A DNA stretch of 64,000 bases from Glebionis coronaria. Lineage: Eukaryota > Streptophyta > Magnoliopsida > Asterales > Asteraceae. The DNA lies in assembly GCA_025667525.1 (NCBI GenBank), contig CM046881.1, positions 25,803,580 through 25,867,579 on the forward strand, read 5' to 3'. The position numbers were made by a program, and so were the translations under genes. Of the stretch, positions 8,302 through 18,480 are shown one piece after another (position 1 is the first letter of the stretch; each line of letters opens with the position of its first letter). Under the pieces are notes generated by a model. It did no database searches. It had not been told where the DNA came from and saw only the letters and a program-made list of their open reading frames with translations.

Positions 8302-8787
8302 TTAGTTGAGCGCCTTTATCACCTCCTCTCCTGAGTCGTTTAGGTCCATTATCACAATATCTTTAAAGACATCACAAAGCTCATAAAGATTGTTCAAACC
8401 ATTGTCATGAGAGTTCCATTCTACCTTAGAAATATCCTTGTATAAATCGGCAAAAGAGCTGAACCTGATTTCACCATTATTCTTAAGAAGTAATTTTTTA
8501 AGAAAAAACTTCAAATAGCCTTGTTGTTTCCATTCTGCCACACTAACAGACATCACATATGTCTCATCGTTTTCTGGCTTTTTAAGAAACAACACCTTTT
8601 CTTCTTTGTCCAGCTCCTGAATGAGCTCCTGCATATTTTCCATACCAATAGACTTATAGTCCAGTGATTTTTTATACCTTAGCTCGTAACAGTACTCTAT
8701 AGCAGACATTGGAATTCCCCAAAGAGATTTTTCAAGTAACGCTTCAATCTCGTCTAGGATCACACGTAAATAATATGTATCAGTCAT
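8302..8787 (-). CDS. Small protein with two LOTUS/OST-HTH-like modules
   Basis: 161 residues from the ATG at 8787 to the stop at 8304-8302. I chose this ATG over the one at 8826 because the bases between form a splice acceptor (TTGCCAATCAACAG, AG at 8795-8794) and the translation before it is intron-like. Residues about 7-78 (ILDEIEALLEKSLWGIPMSA, then SIGMENMQELIQELD and a beta-like VLFLKK) fit the LOTUS/OST-HTH winged-helix pattern: helix, small residues, buried Tyr/Gly, then GxxxxxxLIxxL. Residues about 91-160 (FLKKLLLKNNGEIRFSSFA, LNNLYELCDVFKDIVIM) look like a second copy. LOTUS modules bind RNA (G-quadruplexes) or helicases of the Vasa type in known families. There is no nuclease (NYN) domain, so it may be an adaptor or a truncated member. 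It is the only intact-looking gene in the window; the domain call is from pattern, not a profile search. Confidence 0.65.
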   Translation of the reverse strand: MTDTYYLRVILDEIEALLEKSLWGIPMSAIEYCYELRYKKSLDYKSIGMENMQELIQELDKEEKVLFLKKPENDETYVMSVSVAEWKQQGYLKFFLKKLLLKNNGEIRFSSFADLYKDISKVEWNSHDNGLNNLYELCDVFKDIVIMDLNDSGEEVIKALN

Positions 8788-8793
8788 GTGTAC

Positions 8794-9185
8794 CTGTTGA
8801 TTGGCAACAAATAAAATAATCAGCAATTTTGTTCATCTATTTGCAATAGTGGCTAAAGTTTAGAGCGCTGAAAACGACAATAAATAAACTGATTAAGTGG
8901 TCGGTCGGTCTTTTAATTAAAGATAACTTAATGCCTAATACAAACATCATCAATATATCATACTACTGATATGAAACATAAACCGAAAGTTGATATTTTT
9001 TTTAGACTTATTAAAATAAGCCAGCCAGCCAGCAGGCAAAACAAACAGCCCATGAAGCCAAGCATGAAGTAATAATTGGTACGTACAAGAAAGATAAAAA
9101 CAATAAACAACAAACTTTTTTAATCCAATAAAACCCTACCTACCGATTGATTGAATTATTATTATAAAACAATTGAAAAACTTAC
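8794..9185 (-). other. 5'UTR intron of the LOTUS-domain gene
   Basis: On the minus strand a donor GTAAGT (9185-9180) pairs with the acceptor CAACAG (8794 is its last base), a 392-base AT-rich intron. The mature leader would continue GTACAC-ATG. Inside are short GCCA/GTCG tetranucleotide runs (8901-8912, 9019-9033). Confidence 0.6.
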
Positions 9186-9240
9186 TGATTGATTGAATTG
9201 GATGGATGGATCGATATGAACGATGATGATGGTTGTTGAT
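9186..9240 (-). other. Non-coding first exon of the LOTUS-domain gene
   Basis: Inferred from the TATA box at 9272-9263 (start about 30 bases downstream) and the donor at 9185. The leader is CA- and TC-rich (ATCCATCCATCCAATTCAAT) and free of ATG, so translation would begin in exon 2. Confidence 0.45.
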
Positions 9241-9262
9241 TATAAGGAGGATGATGATCTTT

Positions 9263-9306
9263 GTTTATATACTTCTAGGACCCTAGCCTAACAGCCGACA
9301 CCCTAG
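9263..9306 (-). promoter_or_regulatory. TATA box and paired telobox-like motifs
   Basis: GTATATAAAC on the minus strand (9272-9263) is a good TATA box. Just upstream of it in the direction of transcription are two ACCCTAG (plus-strand reading) motifs at 9280-9286 and 9300-9306, exactly 20 bp apart. These resemble half-teloboxes seen near plant translation and cell-cycle gene promoters. The motif function is inferred. Confidence 0.55.
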
Positions 9307-10009
9307 TTTGCTATTTTCTGTTTTATCCTATCAAAGTTAAAAAAAAGCTAAAATTGTTCATCATCTATCTTTTTTTACAATATTTACCTATTTTTCTTCA
9401 CATCCGCGAATTGAATTCTTAAGATTCAAAGTTAATTATGCATCACCATAATCAAACTGTCTCTCATTGCTTACATACATAAAAACTTTGCATAATTAAA
9501 TTATATGTGAAATAAATAATACATAGTATTATATTTTAGGTTGTTTGTTGATAAATGGTAAAAGGGAAATAATTAAAAATTGGTTGTTGTGGTTAGAAAA
9601 TAATATTTTATTGAGAGACTAGATTGTGTGAGATTGTGAATAAACAATAAAAACCATCCTGATTTTCAATGTAAGTATATGTACAACGGTTCAAAGAGAT
9701 GATTACAAAACAGGGAATATACATGACCACCATTAACTCCACCATCATAGCTAGGTTTCAAACTAGTCGCTCGTTCAAGGTATGGCCTCCATTGACCCGT
9801 CACCGAATCCCTCCTTATCATCTCAACACCACCTTGATAATACTGATGAGAAGCTTTAGTTCAATTATGTGTTATGTTGGATGGCGAAAATTTCAACCTA
9901 TTTAATTATAAAACTTCTTATCATCTCAGTTGCGCCAAATACCCCTCAAGTACATATTTTTAAACCTCAAAACTACAATATTGAATGTTTTTTTTCTTCA
10001 TATTGACAG
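9307..10009. other. AT-rich stretch, no gene seen
   Basis: A very AT-rich segment (9340-9660), then a stretch with a short plus frame (9699-9905, no family motif). The end (9987-10009) is a pyrimidine tract and AG that serve as the old splice acceptor of the phospholipase D exon. Confidence 0.35.
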
Positions 10010-10164
10010 GCTGATATGATTGATTATCAAGGCATTTAGTAAACTCAAAGGGAATGATCGTGGATGACGAGTTTGTGATATTGGGTTCTGCAAACATCAA
10101 TCAATGTTCTTCAAAAGGTACTCATGACACTAAAATTGCAATGGGTGAGTATCAGGAGTTATGA
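10010..10164 (+). pseudogene. Phospholipase D exon fragment (second HKD motif)
   Basis: Plant phospholipase D (hydrolyses phosphatidylcholine and related lipids at membranes) has a second HKD motif in the context [12 protein letters not shown], then IGSANINQRS and DTEIAMGAYQP. From 10039 the plus frame reads [20 protein letters not shown], then [19 protein letters not shown] and stops at 10162-10164. The HKD His is replaced by Asn (AAC for CAC), the conserved Arg after NQ is Cys, and two TGA codons lie upstream in the exon after the retained acceptor (TTCTTCATATTGACAG, ending 10009). No other PLD exon was found. It is an isolated exon remnant, catalytically dead. Confidence 0.85.
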
Positions 10165-10797
10165 AATAGCCGTAAACATAATGCAGTTGATCTCCTTTCC
10201 TCAAACATTTTGACTTGTTCTGTGCAAACAAGAATATATACTAGGAGTTATGACGAATACAATTATATATCTTAATATCTTTTGTAAATTCAAATGATAC
10301 AATCATATATTCAAATGAGACAATTATATATCTCCTACTAGTTCTTGTGTGTGTGTGAAGCATAGAAAGTTGGTTTAGTATCTCCTAAGTACAAGAGAAT
10401 GTGTAAGTCCTTGCCCATGATTTTTGTCCTTTTCGGGTTTTTCACGTTAAATCAGTGTGTACTTTTTACTGCATTTCTTAATTAAGTCATGGGTTTTGCT
10501 ATCCGGTACCCGTCGGAACACTTGGTACACAAACGCTGCCAAATCCACCGCCTCTGCTTCCCATGAGATAGAACAAATTGGCCCTTCCTTGTGGATATGT
10601 TGGTGGAAGATTTGAGAAGAATGTGTGTGGGGAAGGTTTATGAGAGGTTAGGCACCATTTTTTTAATCAGGCACCTGAAAAAATTGGTGAGAGAAAGCAC
10701 GTGAAATAAGAAGTTGAGTTCGTCGCAATTGTGCCTTAACGGGTAAGTAAATATTTATTCATAACTTGTACGATCATAATGTTGCCACAAACAAAAT
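10165..10797. other. Spacer between PLD fragment and satellite array
   Basis: No gene seen. 10240-10340 has short imperfect repeats (CAATTATATAT at about 10259 and 10320; TCAAATGA-ACAAT at about 10291 and 10313). 10500-10740 has higher GC with no long frame. The last 55 bases before 10798 do not match the satellite, so the left edge of the array is a clean junction. Confidence 0.45.
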
Positions 10798-10927
10798 AAG
10801 GCAAACATTGGTTAAAAGTGACTAAACCTGATAAAAAACTGATGAAAATCAACCATAAACAACCAAAACATTGCCGTAACCGGCTGAAATCATCCAAACA
10901 TAAGAAAAACATCTAAATTTATTTCTA

Positions 10928-10972
10928 GTCCATATGGACCACATAGAAACCGGTCAAAATGTTTTCGACCGG
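10928..10972. other. Paired palindromes of the monomer (first unit shown)
   Basis: GTCCATATGGAC (10928-10939) is a perfect 12-bp palindrome. Eleven bases on, CCGGTC...GACCGG (10950-10972) forms a 6-bp stem, extended by AAA/TTT past one mismatch. Both recur in many units. In the other main subtype both are broken (GTGCATATGGAC and GCCCGG). Confidence 0.75.
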
Positions 10973-11036
10973 ATTCTAGATGGATAAAACACGTATATGT
11001 ATTTTCTTTGTTTAGTTTTGGTCGTGTTTTACCTAG

Positions 11037-11044
11037 TATAAAAG
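11037..11044 (+). promoter_or_regulatory. TATA-box-like TATAAAAG in each monomer (first unit shown)
   Basis: CCTAGTATAAAAGTTGG is preserved in nearly all units, except the ~680-bp class where it is deleted. It could support transcription of the satellite, but no initiator or start codon context was found that proves it. Confidence 0.3.
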
Positions 11045-14000
11045 TTGGTCAGCTAGTATTTGAGGTAGTTGAGAATGCACTAGACATAGAGCATCTCGAC
11101 GACACATTATAATATCAAGGTCAAGATATGAGTGTGGTCTAACAACACGTTGTGTTATTTGACCAAGAAAACAATGATATTATTTATCCTTGTGAAACCT
11201 ACACAGGTGAATAATATACAAAAATTGGACAAGTATTTTTTGACTTTTCATGTAGGAGGATCATGCTTTTGTATTATATGACTCTGAAATATTTGATTCC
11301 ATATTTGATTCTATTTAAATTGAGACCCGTCAAGAAATAGAGTGCCAAACATAATCGTTAACATATAAAAACAGATTTAGATTAAAATTATCTGACAATG
11401 TGGGTTGCAATAAAATCATCATAACATGTGATACATGACTCCGTTTCAAGACAACAACTAAGAAAATGGATCCTTGAAATAAGGATTAATTTTATCTAGG
11501 CAAACATTGGTCAAAAGCGACTAAACCTGATAAAAAACTGATGCAAATCGACCATAAATAGCCAAAACATTGCCGTAACCGGCTGAAATCATCCAAACAT
11601 AAGAAAAACATCTAAATTTATTTCTAGTCCATATGGACCACATAGAAACCGGTCAAAATGTTTTCGACCGGATTCTAGACGGATGAAACACGTATATGTA
11701 TTTTCTTTGTTTAGTTTTGGTCGTATTTTACCTAGTATAAAAGTTGGTCAGCTAGTATTTGAGTTAGTTGAGAATGCACTAGACAAAGAGCATCTCGACG
11801 ACACATTATAATATAAAGTTCAAGATATGAGTGTGGTCTAACATCACGTTGTGTTATTTGACCAAGAAAACAATGATATTATTTATCCTTGTGAAGCCTA
11901 CACAGGTGAATAATATACAAAAAAAGGACAAGTATTTTTTGACATTTCATGTAGGAGGATCATGCTTCTGTATTATATGACTCTGAAATATTTGATTCCA
12001 TATTTGTTTCTATTTAAATTGAGACCCGTCAAGAAATAGAGTGCCAAACATAATCGCTAACATATAAAAACAGATTTAGATTAAAATTATCTGACAACGT
12101 GGGTTGCAATAAAATCGTCATAACATGTGATACATGACTCCGTTTCAAGACCACAACTAAGAAAATGGATCCTTGAAATAAGGACTAATTTTATCTAGGC
12201 AAACATTGGTCAAAAGCGACTAAACCTAATAAAAAACTGATGAAAATCGACCATAAACAGCCAAAACATTGCCGTAACCGGCTGAAATCATCCAAACATA
12301 CGAAAAAACATATAAATTTATTTCTAGTGCATATGGACCACATAGAAACCGGTCAAAATGTTTTCGACCGGATTCTAGATGGATGAAACGCGTATATGTA
12401 TTTTCTTTATTTAGTTTTGGTAGTGTTTTACCTAGTATAAAAGTTGATCAGCTAGTATTTGAGGTAGTTGAGAATGCACTAGACAAAGAGCATCTCGACA
12501 ACACATTATAATATATAGTTCAAGATATGAGTGTGGTCTAACATCACGTTGTGTTATTTGACAAAGAAAACAATGATATTATTTATCCTTGTGAAGCCTA
12601 CACAGGTGAATAATATACAAAAAAAGGGCAAGTATTTTTTGACATTTCATGTAGGAGGATCATGCTTCTGTATTATATGACTCTGAAATATTTGATTCCA
12701 TATTTGATTCTATTTAAATTGAGACCCGTCAAGAAATAGAGTGCCAAACATAATCGCTAACATATAAAAACAAATTTAGATTAAAATTATCTGACAACGT
12801 GGGTTGCAATAAAATCGTCATAACATGTGATACATGACTTTGTTTCAAGACCACAACTAAGAAAATGGATCCTTGAAATAAGGATTAATTTTATCTAGGC
12901 AAACATTGGTCAAAAGCGACTAAACCTGATAAAAAACTGATGCAAATCAACCATAAACAACCAAAACATTGTCGTAACCGGCTGAAATCATCCAAACATA
13001 CGAAAAAACATCTAAATTTATTTCTAGTGCATATGGACCACATAGAAACCGGTCAAAATGTTTTCGGCCGGATTCTAGATGGATGAAACACGTATATGTA
13101 TTTTCTTTGTTTAGTTTTGGTCGTGTTTTAACTAGTATAAAAGTTGGTCAGCTAGTATTTGAGGTAGTTGAGAATGCACTAGACAAAGAGCATCTCGACG
13201 ACACATTATAACATAAAGTTCAAGATATGAGTGTGGTCTAACATCACGTTGTGTTATTTGACCAAGAAAACAATGATATTATTTATCCTTGTGAAGCCTA
13301 CACAGGTGAATAATATACAAAAAAAAGACAAGTATTTTTTGACATTTCATGTAGGAGGATCATGCTTCTGTATTATATGACTCTGAAATATTTGATTCCA
13401 TATTTGATTCTATTTAAATTGAGACCCGTCAAGAAATAGAGTGCCAAACATAATCGCTAACATATAAAAACAGATTTAGATTAAAATTTTTTGACAACGT
13501 GGGTTGCAATAAAATCGTCATAACATGTGATACATGACTCCGTTTCAAGACCACAACTAAGAAAATGGATCCTTTAAATAAGGATTAATTTTATCTAGGC
13601 ATACATTGGTCAAAAGCGACTAAACCTGATAAAACACTGATGCAAATCGACCATAAACAACCAAAACATTGCCGTAACCGGCTGAAATCATCCAAACATA
13701 CGAAAAAACATCTAAATTTATTTCTAGTGCATATGGACCACATAGAAACCGGTCAAAATGTTTTCGCCCGGATTCTAGATGGATGAAACACGTATATGTA
13801 TTTTCTTTGTTTAGTTTTGGTCGTGTTTTACCTAGTATAAAAGTTGGTCAGCTAGTATTGGAGGTAGTTGAGAATGCACTAGACAAAGAGCATCTCGACG
13901 ACACATTATAATATAAAGTTCAAGATATGAGTGTGGTATAACATCACGTTGTGTTATTTGACCAAGAAAACAATGATATTATTTATCCTTGTGAAGCCTA

Positions 14001-14296
14001 CACAGGTGAATAATATACAAAAAAAGGACAAGTATTTTTTGACATTTCATGTAGGAGGATCATGCTTCTGTATTATATGACTCTTAAATATTTGATTCCA
14101 TATTTGATTCTATTTAAATTGAGACCCGTCAAGAAATAGAGTGCCAAACATAATTGCTAATATATAAAAACAGATTTAGATTGAAATTATCTGACAACGT
14201 GGACTGCAATAAAATCGTCATAACATGTGATACATGACTCCGTTTCAAGATCACAACTAAGAAAATGGATCCTTTAAATAAGGATTAATTTTATCT

Positions 14297-17200
14297 AGGC
14301 AAACATTGGTTAAAAGTGACTAAACCTGATAAAAAACTGATGAAAATCAACCATAAACAACCAAAACATTGCCGTAACCGGCTGAAATCATCCAAACATA
14401 AGAAAAACATCTAAATTTATTTCTAGTCCATATGGACCACATAGAAACCGGTCAAAATGTTTTCGACCGGATTCTAGATGGATGAAACACGTATATGTAT
14501 TTTCTTTGTTTAGTTTTGGTCGTGTTTTACCTAGTATAAAAGTTGGTCAGCTAGTATTTGAGGTAGTTGAGAATGCACTAGACATAGAGCATCTCGACGA
14601 CACATTATAACATCAAGGTCAAGATATGAGTGTGGTCTACAACACGTTGTGTTATTTGACCAAGAAAACAATGATATTATTTATCCTTGTGAAACCTACA
14701 CAGGTGAATAATATACAAAAATTGGACAAGTATTTTTTGACTTTTCATGTAGGAGGATCATGCTTTTGTATTATATGACTCTGAAATATTTGATTCCATA
14801 TTTGATTCTATTTAAATTGAGACCCGTCAAGAAATAGAGTGCCAAACATAATCGTTAACATATAAAAACAGATTTAGATTAAAAATATCTGACAATGTGG
14901 GTTGCAATAAAATCATCATAACATGTGATACATGACTCCGTTTCAAGACCACAACTAAGAAAATGGATCCTTGAAATAAGGATTAATTTTATCTAGGCAA
15001 ACATTGGTCAAAAGAGACTAAACCTGATAAAAAACTGATGCAAATCGACCATAAACAGCCAAAACATTGCCGTAACCGGCTGAAATCATCCAAACATAAG
15101 AAAAACATCTAAATTTATTTCTAGTCCATATGGACCACATAGAAACCGGTCAAAATGTTTTCGACCGGATTCTAGATGGATGAAACACGTATATGTATTT
15201 TCTTTGTTTAGTTTTGGTCGTGTTTTACCTAGTATAAAAGTTGGTCAGCTAGTATTTGAGTTAGTTGAGAATGCACTAGACAAAGAGCATCTCGACGACA
15301 CATTATAATATAAAGTTCATGATATGAGTGTGGTCTAACATCATGTTGTGTTATTTGACCAAGAAAACAATGATATTATTTATCCTTGTGAAGCCTACAC
15401 AGGTGAATAATATACAAAAAGGACAAGTAATTTTTGACATTTCATGTAGGAGGATCATGCTTCTGTATTATATGACTCTTAAATATTTGATTCCATATTT
15501 GATTCTATTTAAATTGAGACCCGTCAAGAAATAGAGTGCCAAACATAATTGCTAATATATAAAAACAGATTTAGATTGAAATTATCTAACAACGTGGACT
15601 GCAATAAAATCGTCATAACATGTGATACATGACTCCGTTTCAAGATCACAACTAAGAAAATGGATCCTTTAAATAAGGATTAATTTTATCTAGGCAAACA
15701 TTGGTTAAAAGTGACTAAACCTGATAAAAAACTGATGAAAATCAACCATAAACAACCAAAACATTGCCGTAACCGGCTGAAATCATCCAAACATAAGAAA
15801 AACATCTAAATTTAATTCTAGTCCATATGGACCACATAGAAACCGGTCAAAATATTTTCGACCGGATTCTAGATGGATGAAACACGTATATGTATTTTCT
15901 TTGTTTAGTTTTGGTCGTGTTTTACCTAGTATAAAAGTTGGTCAGCTAGTATTTGAGGTAGTTGAGAATGCACTAGACATAGAGCATCTCGACGACACAT
16001 TATAATATCAAGGTCAAGATATGAGTGTGGTCTAACAACACGTTGTGTTATTTGACCAAGAAAACAATGATATTATTTATCCTTGTGAAACCTACACAGG
16101 TGAATAATATACAAAAATTGGACAAGTATTTTTTGACTTTTCATGTAGGAGGATCATGCTTTTGTATTATATGACTCTGAAATATTTGATTCCATATTTG
16201 ATTCTATTTAAATTGAGACCCGTCAAGAAATAGAGTGCCAAACATAATCGTTAACATATACAAACAGATTTAGATTAAAACTATCTGACAATGTGGGTTG
16301 CAATAAAATCATCATAACATGTGATACATGACTCCGTTTCAAGACCACAACTAAGAAAATGGATCCTTGAAATAAGGATTAATTTTATCTAGGCAAACAT
16401 TGGTCAAAAGCGACTAAACCTGATAAAAAACTGATGCAAATCGACCATAAACAGCCAAAACATTGCCCTAACCGGTTGAAATCATCCAAACATAAGAAAA
16501 ACATCTAAATTTATTTCTAGTCCATATGGACCACATAGAAACCGGTCAAAATGTTTTCGACCGGATTCTAGATGGATGAAACACGTATATGTATTTTCTT
16601 TGTTTAGTTTTGGTCGTGTTTTACCTAGTATAAAAGTTGGTCAGCTAGTATTTGAGTTAGTTGAGAATGCACTAGACAAAGAGCATCTCGACGACACATT
16701 ATAATATAAAGTTCATGATATGAGTGTGGTCTAACAACACGTTGTGTTATTTGACCAAGAAAACAATGATATTATTTATCCTTGTGAAGCCTACATAGGT
16801 GAATAATATACAAAAAAGGACAAGTAATTTTTGACATTTCATGTAGGAGGATCGTGCTTCTGTATTATATGACTCTGAAATATTTGATTCCATATTTGAT
16901 TCTATTTAAATTGAGACCCGTCAAGAAATAGAGTGCCAAACATAATCGCTAACATATAAAAACAGATTTAGATTAAAATTATCTGACAACGTGGGTTGCA
17001 ATAAAATCGTCATAACATGTGATACATGACTCCATTTCAAGACCACAACTAAGAAAATGGATCCTTGAAATAAGGATTAATTTTATCTAGGAAAACATTG
17101 GTCAAAGCGACTAAACCTGATAAAAAACTGATGCAAATTGACCATAAATAGCCAAAACATTGCCGTAACCGGCTGAAATCATCCAAACATACGAAAAACA

Positions 17201-18480
17201 TCTAAATTTATTTCTAGTGCATATGGACCACATAGAAACCGGTCAAAATGTTTTCGACCGGATTCTAGATGGATGAAACACGTATATGTATTTTCTTTGT
17301 TTAGTTTTGGTCGTGTTTTACCTAGTATAAAAGTTGGTCAGCTAGTATTTGAGGTAGTTGAGAATGCACTAGACATAGAGCATCTCGACAACACATTATA
17401 ATATCAAGGTCAAGATATGAGTGTGGTCTAACAACACGTTGTGTTATTTGACCAAGAAAACAATGATATTATTTATCCTTGTGAAACCTACACAGGTGAA
17501 TAATATACAAAAAAAGGACAAGTATTTTTTGACTTTTCATGTAGGAGGATCATGCTTTTGTATTATATGACTCTGAAATATTTGATTCCATATTTGATTC
17601 TATTTAAATTGAGACCCGTCAAGAAATAGAGTGCCAAACATAATCGTTAACATATAAAAACAGATTTAGATTAAAATTATCTGACAATGTGGGTTGCAAT
17701 AAAATCATCATAACATGTGATACATGACTCCGTTTCAAGCCCACAACTAAGAAAATGGATCCTTGAAATAAGGATTAATTTTATCTAGACAAACATTGGT
17801 CAAAAGCGACTAAACTTAATAAAAAACTCATGCAAATCGACCATAAACAGCCAAAACATTGCCGTAACCGGCTGAAATCATCCAAACATAAGAAAAACAT
17901 CTAAATTTATTTCTAGTCCATATGGACCACATAGAAACCGGTCAAAATGTTTTCGACCGGATTCTAGATGGATGAAACACGTATATGTATTTTCTTTGTT
18001 TAGTTTTGGTCGTGTTTTACCTAGTATAAAAGTTGGTCACTAGTATTTGGGTTAGTTGAGAATGCACTAGACAAAGAGCATCTCGACGACACATTATAAT
18101 ATAAAGTTCATGATATGAGTGTGGTCTAACATCACGTTGTGTTATTTGACCAAGAAAACAATGATATTATTTATCCTTGTGAAGCCTACACAGGTGAATA
18201 ATATACAAAAAAGGACAAGTAATTTTTGACATTTCATGTAGGAGGATCATGCTTCTGTATTATATGACTCTGAAATATTTGATTCCATATTTGATTCTAT
18301 TTAAATTGAGACCCGTCAAGAAATAGAGTGCCAAACATAATCGCTAACATATAAAAACAGATTTAGATTAAAATTATCTGACAACGTGGGTTGCAATAAA
18401 ATCGTCATAACATGTGATACATGACTCCATTTCAAGACCACAACTAAGAAAATGGATCCTTTAAATAAGGATTAATTTTA
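14297..18480 (+). repeat. Dimeric higher-order repeat, ~1396 bp, three copies
   Basis: Two monomer types alternate. Type A has GACATAGAGC with ATATCAAGG or a close variant (near 14582, 15977, 17373); type B has TTAGTTGAGAATG with GTTCATGATATG (near 15260, 16655, 18050). The same pair also occurs at the array start (10798-12196). Boundaries are approximate. Confidence 0.75.

Larger units (their letters stand above)
10888..11340 (+). pseudogene. Decayed reading frame in every satellite monomer (first unit shown)
   Basis: In the first monomer a single plus frame runs 151 codons with three internal stops. At about 66% AT roughly eleven stops would be expected. The middle reads VFEVVENALDKEHLDDTL, later VVLFDQENNDIIYPCEAYTG, and ends LRPVKK before TAG 11338-11340. 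It looks like protein of unknown family. The first stop (TAA in most units) is TTA in several units (near 43195, 50843, 52918, 54315, 55713). The minus strand of the same stretch is also open for 62-76 codons in many units, so which strand was coding is unresolved. Not an active gene. Confidence 0.35.

Noticed and set aside
9280..9306. Interstitial telomeric repeat
   Set aside because: Only two isolated ACCCTAG motifs 20 bp apart, not tandem TTTAGGG; better viewed as promoter motifs.
9699..9905. 68-codon plus frame
   Set aside because: No family motif, and no promoter or splice context supports it.
10955..10985. CENP-B-box-like sequence (TTTTCGCCCGGATTC / TTTTCGACCGGATTC)
   Set aside because: The required A and CGGG at fixed spacing after TTCG are absent.
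10888..11340. Integrated viral sequence as the origin of the satellite frame
   Set aside because: No recognisable reverse transcriptase, coat or movement-protein motif in the frame; the origin stays unknown.
15328..15534. 68-codon plus frame in one satellite unit (and a similar 69-codon one at 44598)
   Set aside because: Created by chance indels in single units that shift one frame into the end of the decayed frame; not conserved between units.
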